Of a stretch of DNA of 64,000 nt, positions 41,080-49,603 are shown in pieces (positions within the stretch are counted from its first letter, which is position 1; every line of letters begins with the position of its first letter). This DNA comes from Planctomycetota bacterium (GTDB lineage: Bacteria; Planctomycetota; UBA1135; GCA-002686595), in NCBI GenBank assembly GCA_023150475.1, contig JAKLKU010000002.1, positions 1-64,000 of the forward strand, given 5' to 3'. The notes below the pieces were generated by a model, which worked only from the letters and a program-made list of their open reading frames with translations, ran no database searches and was not told the DNA's origin. Both the position numbers and the translations under genes were made by a program.

Positions 41080-42234
41080 TCAGCGCGAGCCCGGCGGTTC
41101 CGGCCGAGGCCGATCCGCCGGCGCCGAACCGCCAATCGCCGAACCGCCAATCGCCGTACCGCCAATCGCCGTACCGCCAATCGCCGTACCGCCAGTCGCC
41201 GTACCGCCAGTCGCCGTACCGCCAGTCGCCGATTCGCCGGTCACCGACTCACGCGGCGGCGCGTCGCCTCCCGAGCGTGCCCGCGGCGTCTCGCGAGGTT
41301 GCGCCGCGGGTGCCGCACCGCGCGGCCGTTCGGCAGCGCTGCGCGCCGGTTCGTTGCCCGCAGGAGCTTGCGTCCCTTCGGGCGAGGTCGCGGGCGCATC
41401 GGACGGCGTATTCGAGCTCCGAATTCGCTCGTCGAGCTTCTGCCGCGCCGCACGCAAGCGCGCCGCCGTCGGAGAGGCGTCGTTGTGTTCGGCCTCTTGA
41501 GCTCGGCGACGTTGACCAGACAGGCTGTCGGACGTCGCTTGCGACATGTCGGGGCCCAGAGGCGCGTGTTGCAGTCGCTCGGAGAGCGAGTCGCGCGCGG
41601 CCTTCAGGCGAGCCTCTGCTTCCGCGGCCGATGGAGCGGTGCGCAGGCGCGTGACCGCGGGACCGGTCTCGGCGAGCCCGGGCTCACGTTCGCGAGTCGG
41701 TTTCGGCGGTTGTACGGGCCCGCGCAAGGCGCTCGCGAGCCGTTCGCGCGCGGCGCTGCCCACTTCGGTCCCGGCGGCCGGCGCAGGCGGAACGGACCCC
41801 GTCGCCGTTGGCGGCTGCGTCCCTGGCGGCGTCGTCCGGATGGGCGCGGGAGCGCCGAGCGCACGGAGACGGATCGCTTCCGCTTCGAGCTCCGGACTCG
41901 CGCGGCGTCCGGCCCGCGACAGGACGAGCGGCAAACCGCCGAGGTACTCCTCGGACCGCAACGCGCCGTCGCGATCACGGTCGGCAAGTTTGACGTCGTC
42001 CGCGGACAGTCCGGCCGCAGCAAGTTCCGCCGCGGCGAGCCGGTTGTCGCGATCGAGGTCGGCGGCGGCGAACGCGCTGCGCGCGTCCGCGAGCGTCACC
42101 ACCTGCGGCTTCGCCGGGGGCGGCTGCGAGCCACGGGGCTCGGCTTGGCGCCCGGCCGCGCCGGACGCGCACAGCGTGACGGCCGCGAAGGCGCACGCTT
42201 GCCGCCACCAGACTCGCTCGGATTCGTCGGACAT
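41080..42234 (-). CDS. exported EF-hand protein with C-terminal (T/S)A-(T/I)-GG repeats
   Basis: The 384-residue product has an N-terminal hydrophobic segment (CAFAAVTLCASGAAG), so it is probably exported. Two canonical 12-residue EF-hand loops follow: DLDRDNRLAAAE near residue 59 and DRDRDGALRSEE near residue 84, each with Asp at positions 1, 3 and 5 and Glu at 12, so calcium binding is likely. The middle is Pro/Ala/Arg-rich and helical. The C-terminus is a five-residue repeat such as TATGG and TAIGG encoded by a 15-bp tandem array. The gene is divergent from the ctp-type protease. No function is known for this combination. Confidence 0.75.
   Translation of the reverse strand: MSDESERVWWRQACAFAAVTLCASGAAGRQAEPRGSQPPPAKPQVVTLADARSAFAAADLDRDNRLAAAELAAAGLSADDVKLADRDRDGALRSEEYLGGLPLVLSRAGRRASPELEAEAIRLRALGAPAPIRTTPPGTQPPTATGSVPPAPAAGTEVGSAARERLASALRGPVQPPKPTREREPGLAETGPAVTRLRTAPSAAEAEARLKAARDSLSERLQHAPLGPDMSQATSDSLSGQRRRAQEAEHNDASPTAARLRAARQKLDERIRSSNTPSDAPATSPEGTQAPAGNEPARSAAERPRGAAPAAQPRETPRARSGGDAPPRESVTGESATGGTATGGTATGGTAIGGTAIGGTAIGGSAIGGSAPADRPRPEPPGSR
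41131..41250. repeat. eight 15-bp tandem units inside the EF-hand gene
   Basis: Eight contiguous units of consensus GCCAATCGCCGTACC or GCCAGTCGCCGTACC run from 41131 to 41250. Units 2-4 are identical and units 5-6 are identical; the end units have drifted. The period is a multiple of three, so changes in copy number keep the frame. Confidence 0.93.
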
Positions 42235-42456
42235 CGGGGGTTCGATCGTAGCTAGCGACGTGCCACCTGGAGCCGCGCCGTATTACGGGTGTAACCCAGC
42301 AAGTCCGTGCGGGTTAGCGCCCGGCTGCGCCTCGCCGTGCCGGCGAGTTCCGTCCTCCTCGAGGGACAGGCCTCGAATCGGGCTGCGATGCGCGACCTCG
42401 ACCGGACCTCGTCGGCGGCGCTCCGTTGCGCCGGTCGTCGACGCCGCGCGGGACGC

Positions 42457-43878
42457 ATGGAAGCCATGTTCGGCGGGCGCGAGCGCGGCCGCGAGGCGGG
42501 CTACGATGCGCCGCTCGAGAGCTCGGGGCCGCAGGATCGCGGCCTCCTGACGCTCCCGCCGGGCATGAAGCGCGACCTCCTCCACCTCGTCACTGGCCTC
42601 GTGTGCGGGCTGCTGCTCGCCGGGATCGTGCACGTGCTGTGGCCGGGCGGCGACCGAGACGTCGCGCGCTATCGCGAGGTGCGCGACTTCGTGCGCGCGA
42701 ACTACGTCCGGCCCGTCGACGACGACACGCTGCTCGAGTCCGCGTTGCATGGCATGGTCGAGGGACTCGACCGCTATTCGCGCTTCCTCGGGCGCGCGCA
42801 AGTCGCGGACTTCGAGCGCGAAACCGGAGGTCGCTACCGCGGCATCGGCGTCGTGTTCCGCGATCCTCCGAGCTCCGGCCAAGTGTTGTTCTGCCTGCCC
42901 GACGGTCCAGCGGACCGCGCCGGCGTCCGCGTCGGAGACCGTCTCGTCTCCGTCGACGGCGTCGCGCTCGCCGACATGGAGCCCGGCGAGCTGCAACGCC
43001 GCGTCGGCGCGGGCGACGACACTTCGCTCAACGTGGTGCTCGCCGCGCGCGAAGGTGGCGAACGCTCGCTGACCATCGAAACGGCCGAGATCGTCGACCC
43101 GACGGTCCGCCACGCCCGCATCGTCGAGCCCGGGCACAAGATCGCGTACCTCGCGATCACGGCCTTCAGCCATCAGACGCCCGACGAGTTCGATCGCACG
43201 CTCGACGAACTGGTCGGGCACGGCGCGGAAGCGTTGGTGATCGACGTGCGCGGCAACCCGGGTGGCGTCCTTTCGTCCGCCGTGCGCATCGCGAACCGCT
43301 TCCTGACGGACGGTGTGGTCGTCACGACCGAAGGCCGCGGCGAGAACACGGCGTACGAAGCGTCGCCGGCGGAAGCGCGACATGCGGGCCTCCCGCTCGT
43401 CGTGCTGATCGATGGCGACTCCGCCAGTGCGAGCGAAGTACTCGCCGGAGCGTTGCAGGATCACCGAGCCGCCGTGCTGATCGGCGCGCCGAGCTACGGC
43501 AAAGGCATGGTCCAGAAGATCCGCTCGTTCGGCGACCACGAAGCGATCGTGAAGCTGACGAGCTCGTACTACTACACGCCCGCGCATCGCAACCTCGAAC
43601 GGACGGTCGACAAGGCTTGGGAAGTGGGGCTAGTCCCCGACCTCGCCGTCGAGATCGGCGCGACAGAGCAGAAGCAGGTTCGCGCGTTCCTCACGGCGCA
43701 TTCTCCGCCGACCGCCGCACGCGGCGAGATCGAACGGTGGGAAGCCGAAGAAGGCGTCGTCGTCGCCCCGCGCGCGCCGGAGGACTCGGCGCTCGCCGCC
43801 GCGATCGAGTTGCTCTCGGGCGAACGCCCGACGCGCGTCGCGAAGGCCGCCAACGCTGCAGGAGTCGTGGGGAAATGA
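42457..43878 (+). CDS. C-terminal processing protease (S41 family)
   Basis: I use the ATG at 42457 (473 residues), though the start is unsure and MKRDLL at 42567 is possible. A single N-terminal membrane helix (VTGLVCGLLLAGIVHVLW) anchors the protein with its catalytic part outside the cytoplasm. A PDZ domain (about residues 125-210, with GRYRGIGVVF and GVRVGDRLVSVDG) precedes the protease core. The nucleophile is the Ser in DGDSASASEV near residue 321 and the Lys in SYGKGMVQ near 349, as in CtpA/Prc. Such enzymes trim C-termini of envelope proteins. The stop overlaps tsaD by ATGA. Confidence 0.92.
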   Translation: MEAMFGGRERGREAGYDAPLESSGPQDRGLLTLPPGMKRDLLHLVTGLVCGLLLAGIVHVLWPGGDRDVARYREVRDFVRANYVRPVDDDTLLESALHGMVEGLDRYSRFLGRAQVADFERETGGRYRGIGVVFRDPPSSGQVLFCLPDGPADRAGVRVGDRLVSVDGVALADMEPGELQRRVGAGDDTSLNVVLAAREGGERSLTIETAEIVDPTVRHARIVEPGHKIAYLAITAFSHQTPDEFDRTLDELVGHGAEALVIDVRGNPGGVLSSAVRIANRFLTDGVVVTTEGRGENTAYEASPAEARHAGLPLVVLIDGDSASASEVLAGALQDHRAAVLIGAPSYGKGMVQKIRSFGDHEAIVKLTSSYYYTPAHRNLERTVDKAWEVGLVPDLAVEIGATEQKQVRAFLTAHSPPTAARGEIERWEAEEGVVVAPRAPEDSALAAAIELLSGERPTRVAKAANAAGVVGK

Positions 43879-44891
43879 GCGAGCTCGTGCTCGGCATCGA
43901 ATCGTCGTGCGACGAAACCGCGGTCGCCGTCGTGCGCGCGGGACGCGAGATCCTCGCGGCACCGGTCGAGAGCCAAGTGCTCGAGCACGCACGCTACGGC
44001 GGTGTGGTGCCCGAGATCGCCGGACGTTCGCACCTGCGCGTGATCCGGCCGTTGGTCGACCGCGCGCTCGTCGATGCGCACGTCACGCTCGACGACATCG
44101 GCTGCATCGCGGTCACGAGCCGCCCCGGGCTGATCGGTTCGCTGCTGGTCGGCCTCTCGGCGGCGAAGGGCATCGCGTTCGTGCGGGGGCTGCCGCTCGT
44201 GTGCGTGAACCACATCGAAGCGCACGCCTACGCCGCGACGATGGAAAGCGAGGGCGAGCACTATCCGAGCCTCGCCCTCGTCGTCTCGGGCGGCCACACG
44301 GCGTTGTACGTCGCACGCTCGCCGTTCGAGCTCGAGCTCGTGACGCGCACGCTCGACGACGCCGCCGGCGAAGCGTTCGACAAAGTCGCGTACCTGCTCG
44401 GCTTGCCGTACCCCGGCGGTCCGTCGATCTCGAAGCTCGCGACGACCGGCGATCGCACGGCGTACGACTTCCCGCGCTGCAAACCGAAACGCGGCAAGCC
44501 CGCGTTCTCGTTCAGCGGCCTCAAGACCGCGGTGCTCTACCACTTGCGCGGCCAAGACGCGCTCGCCCCGACGCCGCCCCCCGATGCGATCCCGGACCGG
44601 GCCGACGTCGCGGCATCGTTCGAGGAGGCCGCCGTGGACTCGCTCGTCGCGCCGACGGTCGCCGCAGCGGTCGAGCTCGGCCTGCCGCGCATCCACGTCG
44701 TCGGCGGCGTCGCCTGCAATCGGCGCCTGCGCGAAAAGATGAAGGCGGCCGCGGCCGAACAAGGGCTCACGGCGCTCTTCCCGGCGCCCGCCTACTGCAC
44801 CGACAACGCCGCGATGATCGCCGGGCTCGGCTGGCACCTCTGGAAGGCCGGCCGCATCGCTGGCCTCGAGGCCGACGCGCTCGCGCAGTGA
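43875..44891 (+). CDS. tsaD: tRNA N6-threonylcarbamoyladenosine transferase
   Basis: The 338-residue ASKHA-fold protein makes the t6A37 modification of ANN-decoding tRNAs together with TsaB and TsaE. The start GIESSCDETAVAVV is the family signature. The metal ligands are the two His of NHIEAHAYA near residue 113. The nucleotide-binding SGGHTALY, GPSISKLA and HVVGGVACNRRLRE blocks are all present, as is the late CTDNAAMIAG. It is coupled to the upstream protease by a 4-base overlap, an unusual partner. Confidence 0.96.
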   Translation: MSELVLGIESSCDETAVAVVRAGREILAAPVESQVLEHARYGGVVPEIAGRSHLRVIRPLVDRALVDAHVTLDDIGCIAVTSRPGLIGSLLVGLSAAKGIAFVRGLPLVCVNHIEAHAYAATMESEGEHYPSLALVVSGGHTALYVARSPFELELVTRTLDDAAGEAFDKVAYLLGLPYPGGPSISKLATTGDRTAYDFPRCKPKRGKPAFSFSGLKTAVLYHLRGQDALAPTPPPDAIPDRADVAASFEEAAVDSLVAPTVAAAVELGLPRIHVVGGVACNRRLREKMKAAAAEQGLTALFPAPAYCTDNAAMIAGLGWHLWKAGRIAGLEADALAQ

Positions 44892-44939
44892 AGTTCCGCT
44901 CGCCGAATCGGGCCCCTTCGTGTGTAATCTTCCCCCCGC

Positions 44940-45701
44940 GTGAACCGGGAACACCTTGCGGAGCTGTTGAGCGCAGTGAAGAGCGGCACGACCTCGATCG
45001 ACGAGGGCGTGGCGAAGCTCGCGGCCTTTCCCGTGCTCGATCTCGGCCACTCGAGGCTCGACCTGCACCGTGAGCTGCGCTGCGGCGGGCCCGAAGTCGT
45101 CTACGGCGCCGGCAAGACCTCCGCGGAGCTCGTCGAGATCGCCCGCGCGCTGCTCGAGCACCACGAACGCATGCTGGTCACTCGCGCGACGCCCGAAGGT
45201 GGCGCTGCGCTCGCGACGGCCTTCCCCCGCGGTCGGTGGCACGAACGCTCGCGGTGTTTCGTGCTCGACGCGCCGCGCGACGCGGAGAGCGACGGTTACG
45301 TCCTCGTGATCAGCGCCGGCACCTCCGACCGCCCGGTCGCGGAAGAGGCGGTGCTGACGGCGCGCTTCTTCGGCGCGCGCGTCGAAGAGCTCCAAGACGT
45401 CGGCGTCGCCGGCGTGCATCGTGTGCTCGCGCACGTCGAGAAGTTGCGCGCGGCTCGCGCACTCGTCGTCGTCGCGGGCATGGAAGGCGCGTTGCCGAGC
45501 GTCGTCGGCGGTCTCGTCGATCGCCCGGTGATCGCCGTGCCGACCTCGATCGGCTACGGCGCATCGTTCGGCGGGCTCGCGGCGTTGCTCGCGATGCTCA
45601 ATTCCTGTGCGGCCGGCGTCACGGTCGTCAACATCGACAACGGCTTCGGCGCTGGAGTCGCCGCGGCCCGCATCCACCGACTCGCGGAGGTCAAGAAGTG
45701 A
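44940..45701 (+). CDS. larB: LarB-like pyridinium biscarboxylate mononucleotide synthase
   Basis: A GTG start gives 253 residues. The N-terminal 80 residues are helical and lead into the PurE-like domain: ISAGTSDRPVAEEA, ELQDVGVAGVHR, VAGMEGALPSVVGGLV and PTSIGYGASFGGLAALLAMLNSCA are the LarB blocks. LarB carboxylates and hydrolyses nicotinic acid adenine dinucleotide in the first step of nickel-pincer cofactor synthesis. No larA, larC or larE is in the window. Its stop overlaps the carA GTG by four bases. Confidence 0.92.
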   Translation: MNREHLAELLSAVKSGTTSIDEGVAKLAAFPVLDLGHSRLDLHRELRCGGPEVVYGAGKTSAELVEIARALLEHHERMLVTRATPEGGAALATAFPRGRWHERSRCFVLDAPRDAESDGYVLVISAGTSDRPVAEEAVLTARFFGARVEELQDVGVAGVHRVLAHVEKLRAARALVVVAGMEGALPSVVGGLVDRPVIAVPTSIGYGASFGGLAALLAMLNSCAAGVTVVNIDNGFGAGVAAARIHRLAEVKK

Positions 45702-46822
45702 GTGTCGAAGCCAAGGCTTGGATCGCGCTGGAGAACGGCGTCGTGCTCGAAGGTCGCTCGGTCGGCGCGAGCGGCGAGAAACGCGGCGACGTCGTCTTCA
45801 ACACGGCGATGACGGGCTACCAGGAGATCCTCACCGATCCGTCCTACTACGGGCAGATCGTGACGATGACCTACCCGCTGATCGGCAACTACGGCGTCGC
45901 GCGCGAGGACGACGAGAGCCCGAAGGCGTGGGCCGAAGCGTTCGTCATCAAGGAGATGAGCTCGATCCCGAGCTCGCGCCGCGCCGACCTCTCCTTGCCC
46001 GACTGGCTGAAGGAGAAAGGCGTCATCGCGATCGAAGGCATCGACACGCGGATGGTCACGAAGATGCTGCGCGTCGAGGGCTGCTTGCGCGGCGTCGTGT
46101 CGACGATCGACTCCGATGCGAAGTCGCTGGTCGCCAAAGCGAAGAGCGCGCCGGCGACCGACGGCCGCGACCTGGCGAGCGAAGTGAGCTGCAAGAAGCC
46201 GTACAAGTGGGACGCCGCCTACGATCCGTCCTACCCGACGCTGCTCGAAGGTGCGCCCAAGGACAAGATCCGCTGCGTCGCGTTCGACTTCGGCGCGAAG
46301 TCGAACATCATGCGCTCTCTCGTGCACTGCGGTTTCGACGTCACCGTCGTGCCGTCGACGACGAGCGCGAGCGACGTGCTCGGGCTCGACCCGCAAGCGA
46401 TCTTCCTGTCGAACGGCCCCGGCGATCCGGCCGCCGTGAAGACGGCGATCGCGACGATCTCGAACTTGATCGACAAGAAACCGATCTTCGGCATCTGCCT
46501 CGGCCACCAGATCCTGTCGATCGTGCTCGGCGCGAAGACGTTCAAGCTGCCGTTCGGTCACCACGGCGCGAACCATCCGGTGCGCGACCTGACCACCGGT
46601 CGCGTGGAGATCACTTCGCAGAACCACTCGTTCGCCGTCGATCCGCAGACGATGGGCAAGGAACTCGAGCTCACGCACATCAACCTGAACGACCAAACGG
46701 TCGAAGGCATGCGCCACAAGCGCTTGCCGGTGTTCTGCGTGCAGTACCACCCCGAGGCGGCGCCGGGCCCGCTCGACAGCTCGCACCTCTTCCAGCGCTT
46801 CCGCCAACTCGTGCGCAAGTAG
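45698..46822 (+). CDS. carA: carbamoyl-phosphate synthase small subunit
   Basis: A GTG with GGAGG upstream overlaps the larB stop and gives 374 residues. The N-terminal domain has the CarA pattern LENGVVLEGRSVGA and NTAMTGYQEILTDPSYYGQIV. The class I glutaminase domain has the nucleophile in GICLGHQ near residue 266 and the His-Glu pair in YHPEAAPGP. It delivers ammonia from glutamine to the large subunit for pyrimidine and arginine synthesis. carB is not adjacent, so the subunits are encoded apart. Confidence 0.96.
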   Translation: MSVEAKAWIALENGVVLEGRSVGASGEKRGDVVFNTAMTGYQEILTDPSYYGQIVTMTYPLIGNYGVAREDDESPKAWAEAFVIKEMSSIPSSRRADLSLPDWLKEKGVIAIEGIDTRMVTKMLRVEGCLRGVVSTIDSDAKSLVAKAKSAPATDGRDLASEVSCKKPYKWDAAYDPSYPTLLEGAPKDKIRCVAFDFGAKSNIMRSLVHCGFDVTVVPSTTSASDVLGLDPQAIFLSNGPGDPAAVKTAIATISNLIDKKPIFGICLGHQILSIVLGAKTFKLPFGHHGANHPVRDLTTGRVEITSQNHSFAVDPQTMGKELELTHINLNDQTVEGMRHKRLPVFCVQYHPEAAPGPLDSSHLFQRFRQLVRK

Positions 46823-46896
46823 CGACGCGGGAGCGCATTCGCACTCGGCGCCACGACGCGGGTCGACGGTTAGACTCCGCGCACGGAGGTCAGCCG

Positions 46897-47523
46897 ATGA
46901 GCGAGCTCTACGTCCCCGCCGCGTTCCGCCAGACCGACGAGCGCGTGCTTGCCGATTTCGTGCGCGAGCACGGTTTCGGGCTCCTGATCACCGCGCGCGA
47001 CGGGCAGCCGCGCGTGTCGCACTTGCCGTTCTTCCTCGAGGACGCCGGCAGTCGCTGGACGCTGCATGCGCACGTCGCGCGAGGCAACGATCACTGGCGC
47101 GAGGGCGATGGGCCCGCGCTGGCCGTCTTCCAAGGACCGCATCACTACGTTTCGCCGACGTGGTACGAAGAAGCCGGCACGGTGCCGACCTGGAACTACG
47201 TCACGGTGCACGTCCGCGGTCGAGTCACTTGGCTCGACGACTTCGACTCGAAACGCCGGGTGCTCGAGCAGACGATCGACTTCTACGAAAGCGGCCGCCC
47301 GACGCCGTGGCGCGCCGACTTCGACGCCGAGTACGTGCGCGACGAAATGCGGCACATCGTGGCCCTGAGGTTCGACGTCGAGTCGCTCGACGGCAAGTGG
47401 AAGCTGAATCAACACCACCCCGCGGCGAGGCGCGCACGCACGATCGCGCGCCTGCGCGAGGCCGGCAGCGAAGATGCGCTCGCGATCGCGGAGCTGATGG
47501 AACACGCCAGGCGCGAGCGCTGA
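46897..47523 (+). CDS. PaiB-like FMN-binding split-barrel protein
   Basis: GGAGG precedes the ATG at 46897. The 208-residue protein matches the FMN_bind_2/PaiB family: YVPAAFRQTDERVLADFV at the start, ARDGQPRVSHLPFFLE, the VFQGPHHYVSPTWYE flavin-binding stretch, VPTWNYVTVHVRG, and KLNQH near the end. B. subtilis PaiB is described as a transcriptional regulator, but relatives have protease- or oxidoreductase-like suggestions and no DNA-binding domain is seen here. It converges with the acylase gene at a 4-base gap. Confidence 0.9.
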   Translation: MSELYVPAAFRQTDERVLADFVREHGFGLLITARDGQPRVSHLPFFLEDAGSRWTLHAHVARGNDHWREGDGPALAVFQGPHHYVSPTWYEEAGTVPTWNYVTVHVRGRVTWLDDFDSKRRVLEQTIDFYESGRPTPWRADFDAEYVRDEMRHIVALRFDVESLDGKWKLNQHHPAARRARTIARLREAGSEDALAIAELMEHARRER

Positions 47524-47527
47524 CGCT

Positions 47528-49603
47528 TCAGCGCGGCGGCACGAACTCGCGTTCGACGCACTCCGCTTCGCCCGCCGCTCGGCCGCGGAGCACGGGCCTC
47601 AACTGGCCCGACGCGACGAGCGGGAGTTGATCGAAGCGGTGCGGCGATCCCGACTGCGACGCGTTGCCGTACGCCATCACGGCGAAGGCACGCGGCTCGT
47701 CCGCGAACTCGATCGCCGCGACGAACGAATCGCCGCCGACCACGCGCTTCTTGCCGTCGCGCTCCGACGCGAACTCGAACGCGCGGAACACGCCGAGACT
47801 CTCCATCGCGCCGTTGCACGGCAAGTCGTGGCCTCCGCCGCGCAAGCGATAGACGTCACCCCAGGCGACATCGAGCGCGAGACCTTGTTTCTCGAGCGTC
47901 GCCGCCGCGGCGTCGAGCGCCGCGCAGGCCGCGATCGGGTCCGCGAGGCCGTCGGGCGTCTCGAGCGGCTTCTGCGGGTCCCACGGGTTCGCGAACAGCT
48001 GGCCGCTCGCGCCGAGCCTCGACACCCAAGTCGCGAAAAGCACGGCCCCGCGACTCTCGGCGCGCGCCTCACGATCCCAGCGTTCGAGCACCGACGCCGC
48101 GCGGCGCACGCGCTCGGTCGCAGACGCACTCGCGAGCGGAAGCAGCTCGTCGAGCACACGATCGGCGAGGCCCATGCGTGACGAGTGCTTGTAAGCAACG
48201 AGTTCGTCGAGGGCGATCGATTCGTCCGCCCGCAGGAGTTCGATCGAACGTTGGGCGCGCAAGGAGATCGAGCGCGGCGCCAAGCCGCTCGGAAAGTCGT
48301 CTGCGAAGAGCGTCGGAGGCTCCGTCGCCGACCATGGCGGGTCGTTGGCGTTCTGCAACCAACCACTGGGCGGGTCGACGACGCGCGGGAGCTCGGCGGA
48401 GGTGAGGTACTCGTGCCACACCACGGCGTCCGAATCGGCGCGCACGGGCCGAGTCCAATCGGTGGTTTGGTCCGAGCGCCGCGGCGTCAAGCCGCCGAAG
48501 TCGTACAGCACGTGTCCGACGCCGTCGGCGTAGACGACGCTGAAGAGCGGCAACTGCTGCGCCGAAAGAGCGCGCTCGAACGCGGCTAGATCCTGCGCTC
48601 GCGCCATGTCCCACCACTGTTGGAGCGCGCGCGGTCGGTCGAGCCCGACCACGCGCAGCGCGACGAGCTTGCCGGGCGCGACATCGACCAGCGGACCGCA
48701 CGCCGAACGCCGCACGTCGAACTCTCGGGTCGAGAGCTCGCCGTCGTCTCCACGCACGCGCAGCTCGACGCGTTCGACGTCGAACGCGCGCCGCTCGCCG
48801 TTCCACCGGTAGCCATCCGCGTCCGGCACGAGCTCGAAGAGATCGACACCGTCCTGCGGATTGACCGTGTGCGTCCAACCGAGCCGCGTGTTGAACGCGA
48901 TGCCGAGCGTCGGGAAGCCGACGAGCGCCGCACCCGAGACGTCGAGCTCCCCGCACGCGAGCTCCGCTTCGAAGAACGTGTACGCGTCGCCCCACGGAAG
49001 GTGCGGGTTCGCGAGCAGCAGCGCACGGCCGTTCGCCGACCGCGACGGAGCGATCGCCCACGCGTTCGAGCCGCCGGACGGCGCACGTCCGCCGCCGAGC
49101 TGGCTCGGATGCGCGAGGAAGAGGAACTGCAATACTCGCTGCGCATGCGCGAGCACGTCGACGCCGTCGACGGGCAGGACGACGCGCACGTCGGGTGCGA
49201 GCTCGTCCGTGTGTTCGCGACCGAACGCGTTGATCCCCGCCGCGAACGCGTCGAGGCACGCGCGGAACTCCGGCGATTGCTCGGCGTACCACTCGGCGGC
49301 GCGCGCCGGCACGCCGACGGTGTGGATCCAACGATCGGAGTCGACGAACGTCTCGCCCCAGTACTCCGCGGCGCGTCCGCGGGCGGTCCCGTAGAGCCGT
49401 AGGAGCAAGTCACCGTGCGCGCGCATCTGCGCCCAGCCGAAGCCGCGGAAGAGCGCGGGCTCGTCGACCGCGTGGATGTGCGGCACGCCCCACCGATCCC
49501 AGAGGATCTCGACGTCGGAGCGCTCCGCCGCGCGGTCACGACCGCACGCGAAGAGCGCGCACGCGACGAGCCCGCCGATCAGCCGTCGTGCGAACGTGTC
49601 CAC
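47528..49603 (-). CDS. penicillin acylase-family Ntn-hydrolase (lipoprotein)
   Basis: The GTG at 49601-49603 gives 691 residues with a lipoprotein-like leader (GGLVACALFACG). The alpha-subunit region has WDRWGVPHIHA and the GFGWAQMRAHGDLLLRLYG block of the family. The autoprocessing site is GGSNAWAIAP near residue 180, whose Ser would become the N-terminal nucleophile of the beta chain. NPHLPWG and WTHTVNPQDGVDLF follow. Relatives cleave penicillins, acyl-homoserine lactones or lipopeptide tails, and this fits the subgroup with long-chain acylases. It overlaps the upstream BtaA-like gene by 25 bases, making it the last gene of the GNAT-HDO-BtaA run. Confidence 0.9.
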   Translation of the reverse strand: MDTFARRLIGGLVACALFACGRDRAAERSDVEILWDRWGVPHIHAVDEPALFRGFGWAQMRAHGDLLLRLYGTARGRAAEYWGETFVDSDRWIHTVGVPARAAEWYAEQSPEFRACLDAFAAGINAFGREHTDELAPDVRVVLPVDGVDVLAHAQRVLQFLFLAHPSQLGGGRAPSGGSNAWAIAPSRSANGRALLLANPHLPWGDAYTFFEAELACGELDVSGAALVGFPTLGIAFNTRLGWTHTVNPQDGVDLFELVPDADGYRWNGERRAFDVERVELRVRGDDGELSTREFDVRRSACGPLVDVAPGKLVALRVVGLDRPRALQQWWDMARAQDLAAFERALSAQQLPLFSVVYADGVGHVLYDFGGLTPRRSDQTTDWTRPVRADSDAVVWHEYLTSAELPRVVDPPSGWLQNANDPPWSATEPPTLFADDFPSGLAPRSISLRAQRSIELLRADESIALDELVAYKHSSRMGLADRVLDELLPLASASATERVRRAASVLERWDREARAESRGAVLFATWVSRLGASGQLFANPWDPQKPLETPDGLADPIAACAALDAAAATLEKQGLALDVAWGDVYRLRGGGHDLPCNGAMESLGVFRAFEFASERDGKKRVVGGDSFVAAIEFADEPRAFAVMAYGNASQSGSPHRFDQLPLVASGQLRPVLRGRAAGEAECVEREFVPPR

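Noticed and set aside
41131-41250. CRISPR-like array
   Set aside because: Units are 15 bp and contiguous with no spacers; it is an in-frame minisatellite.
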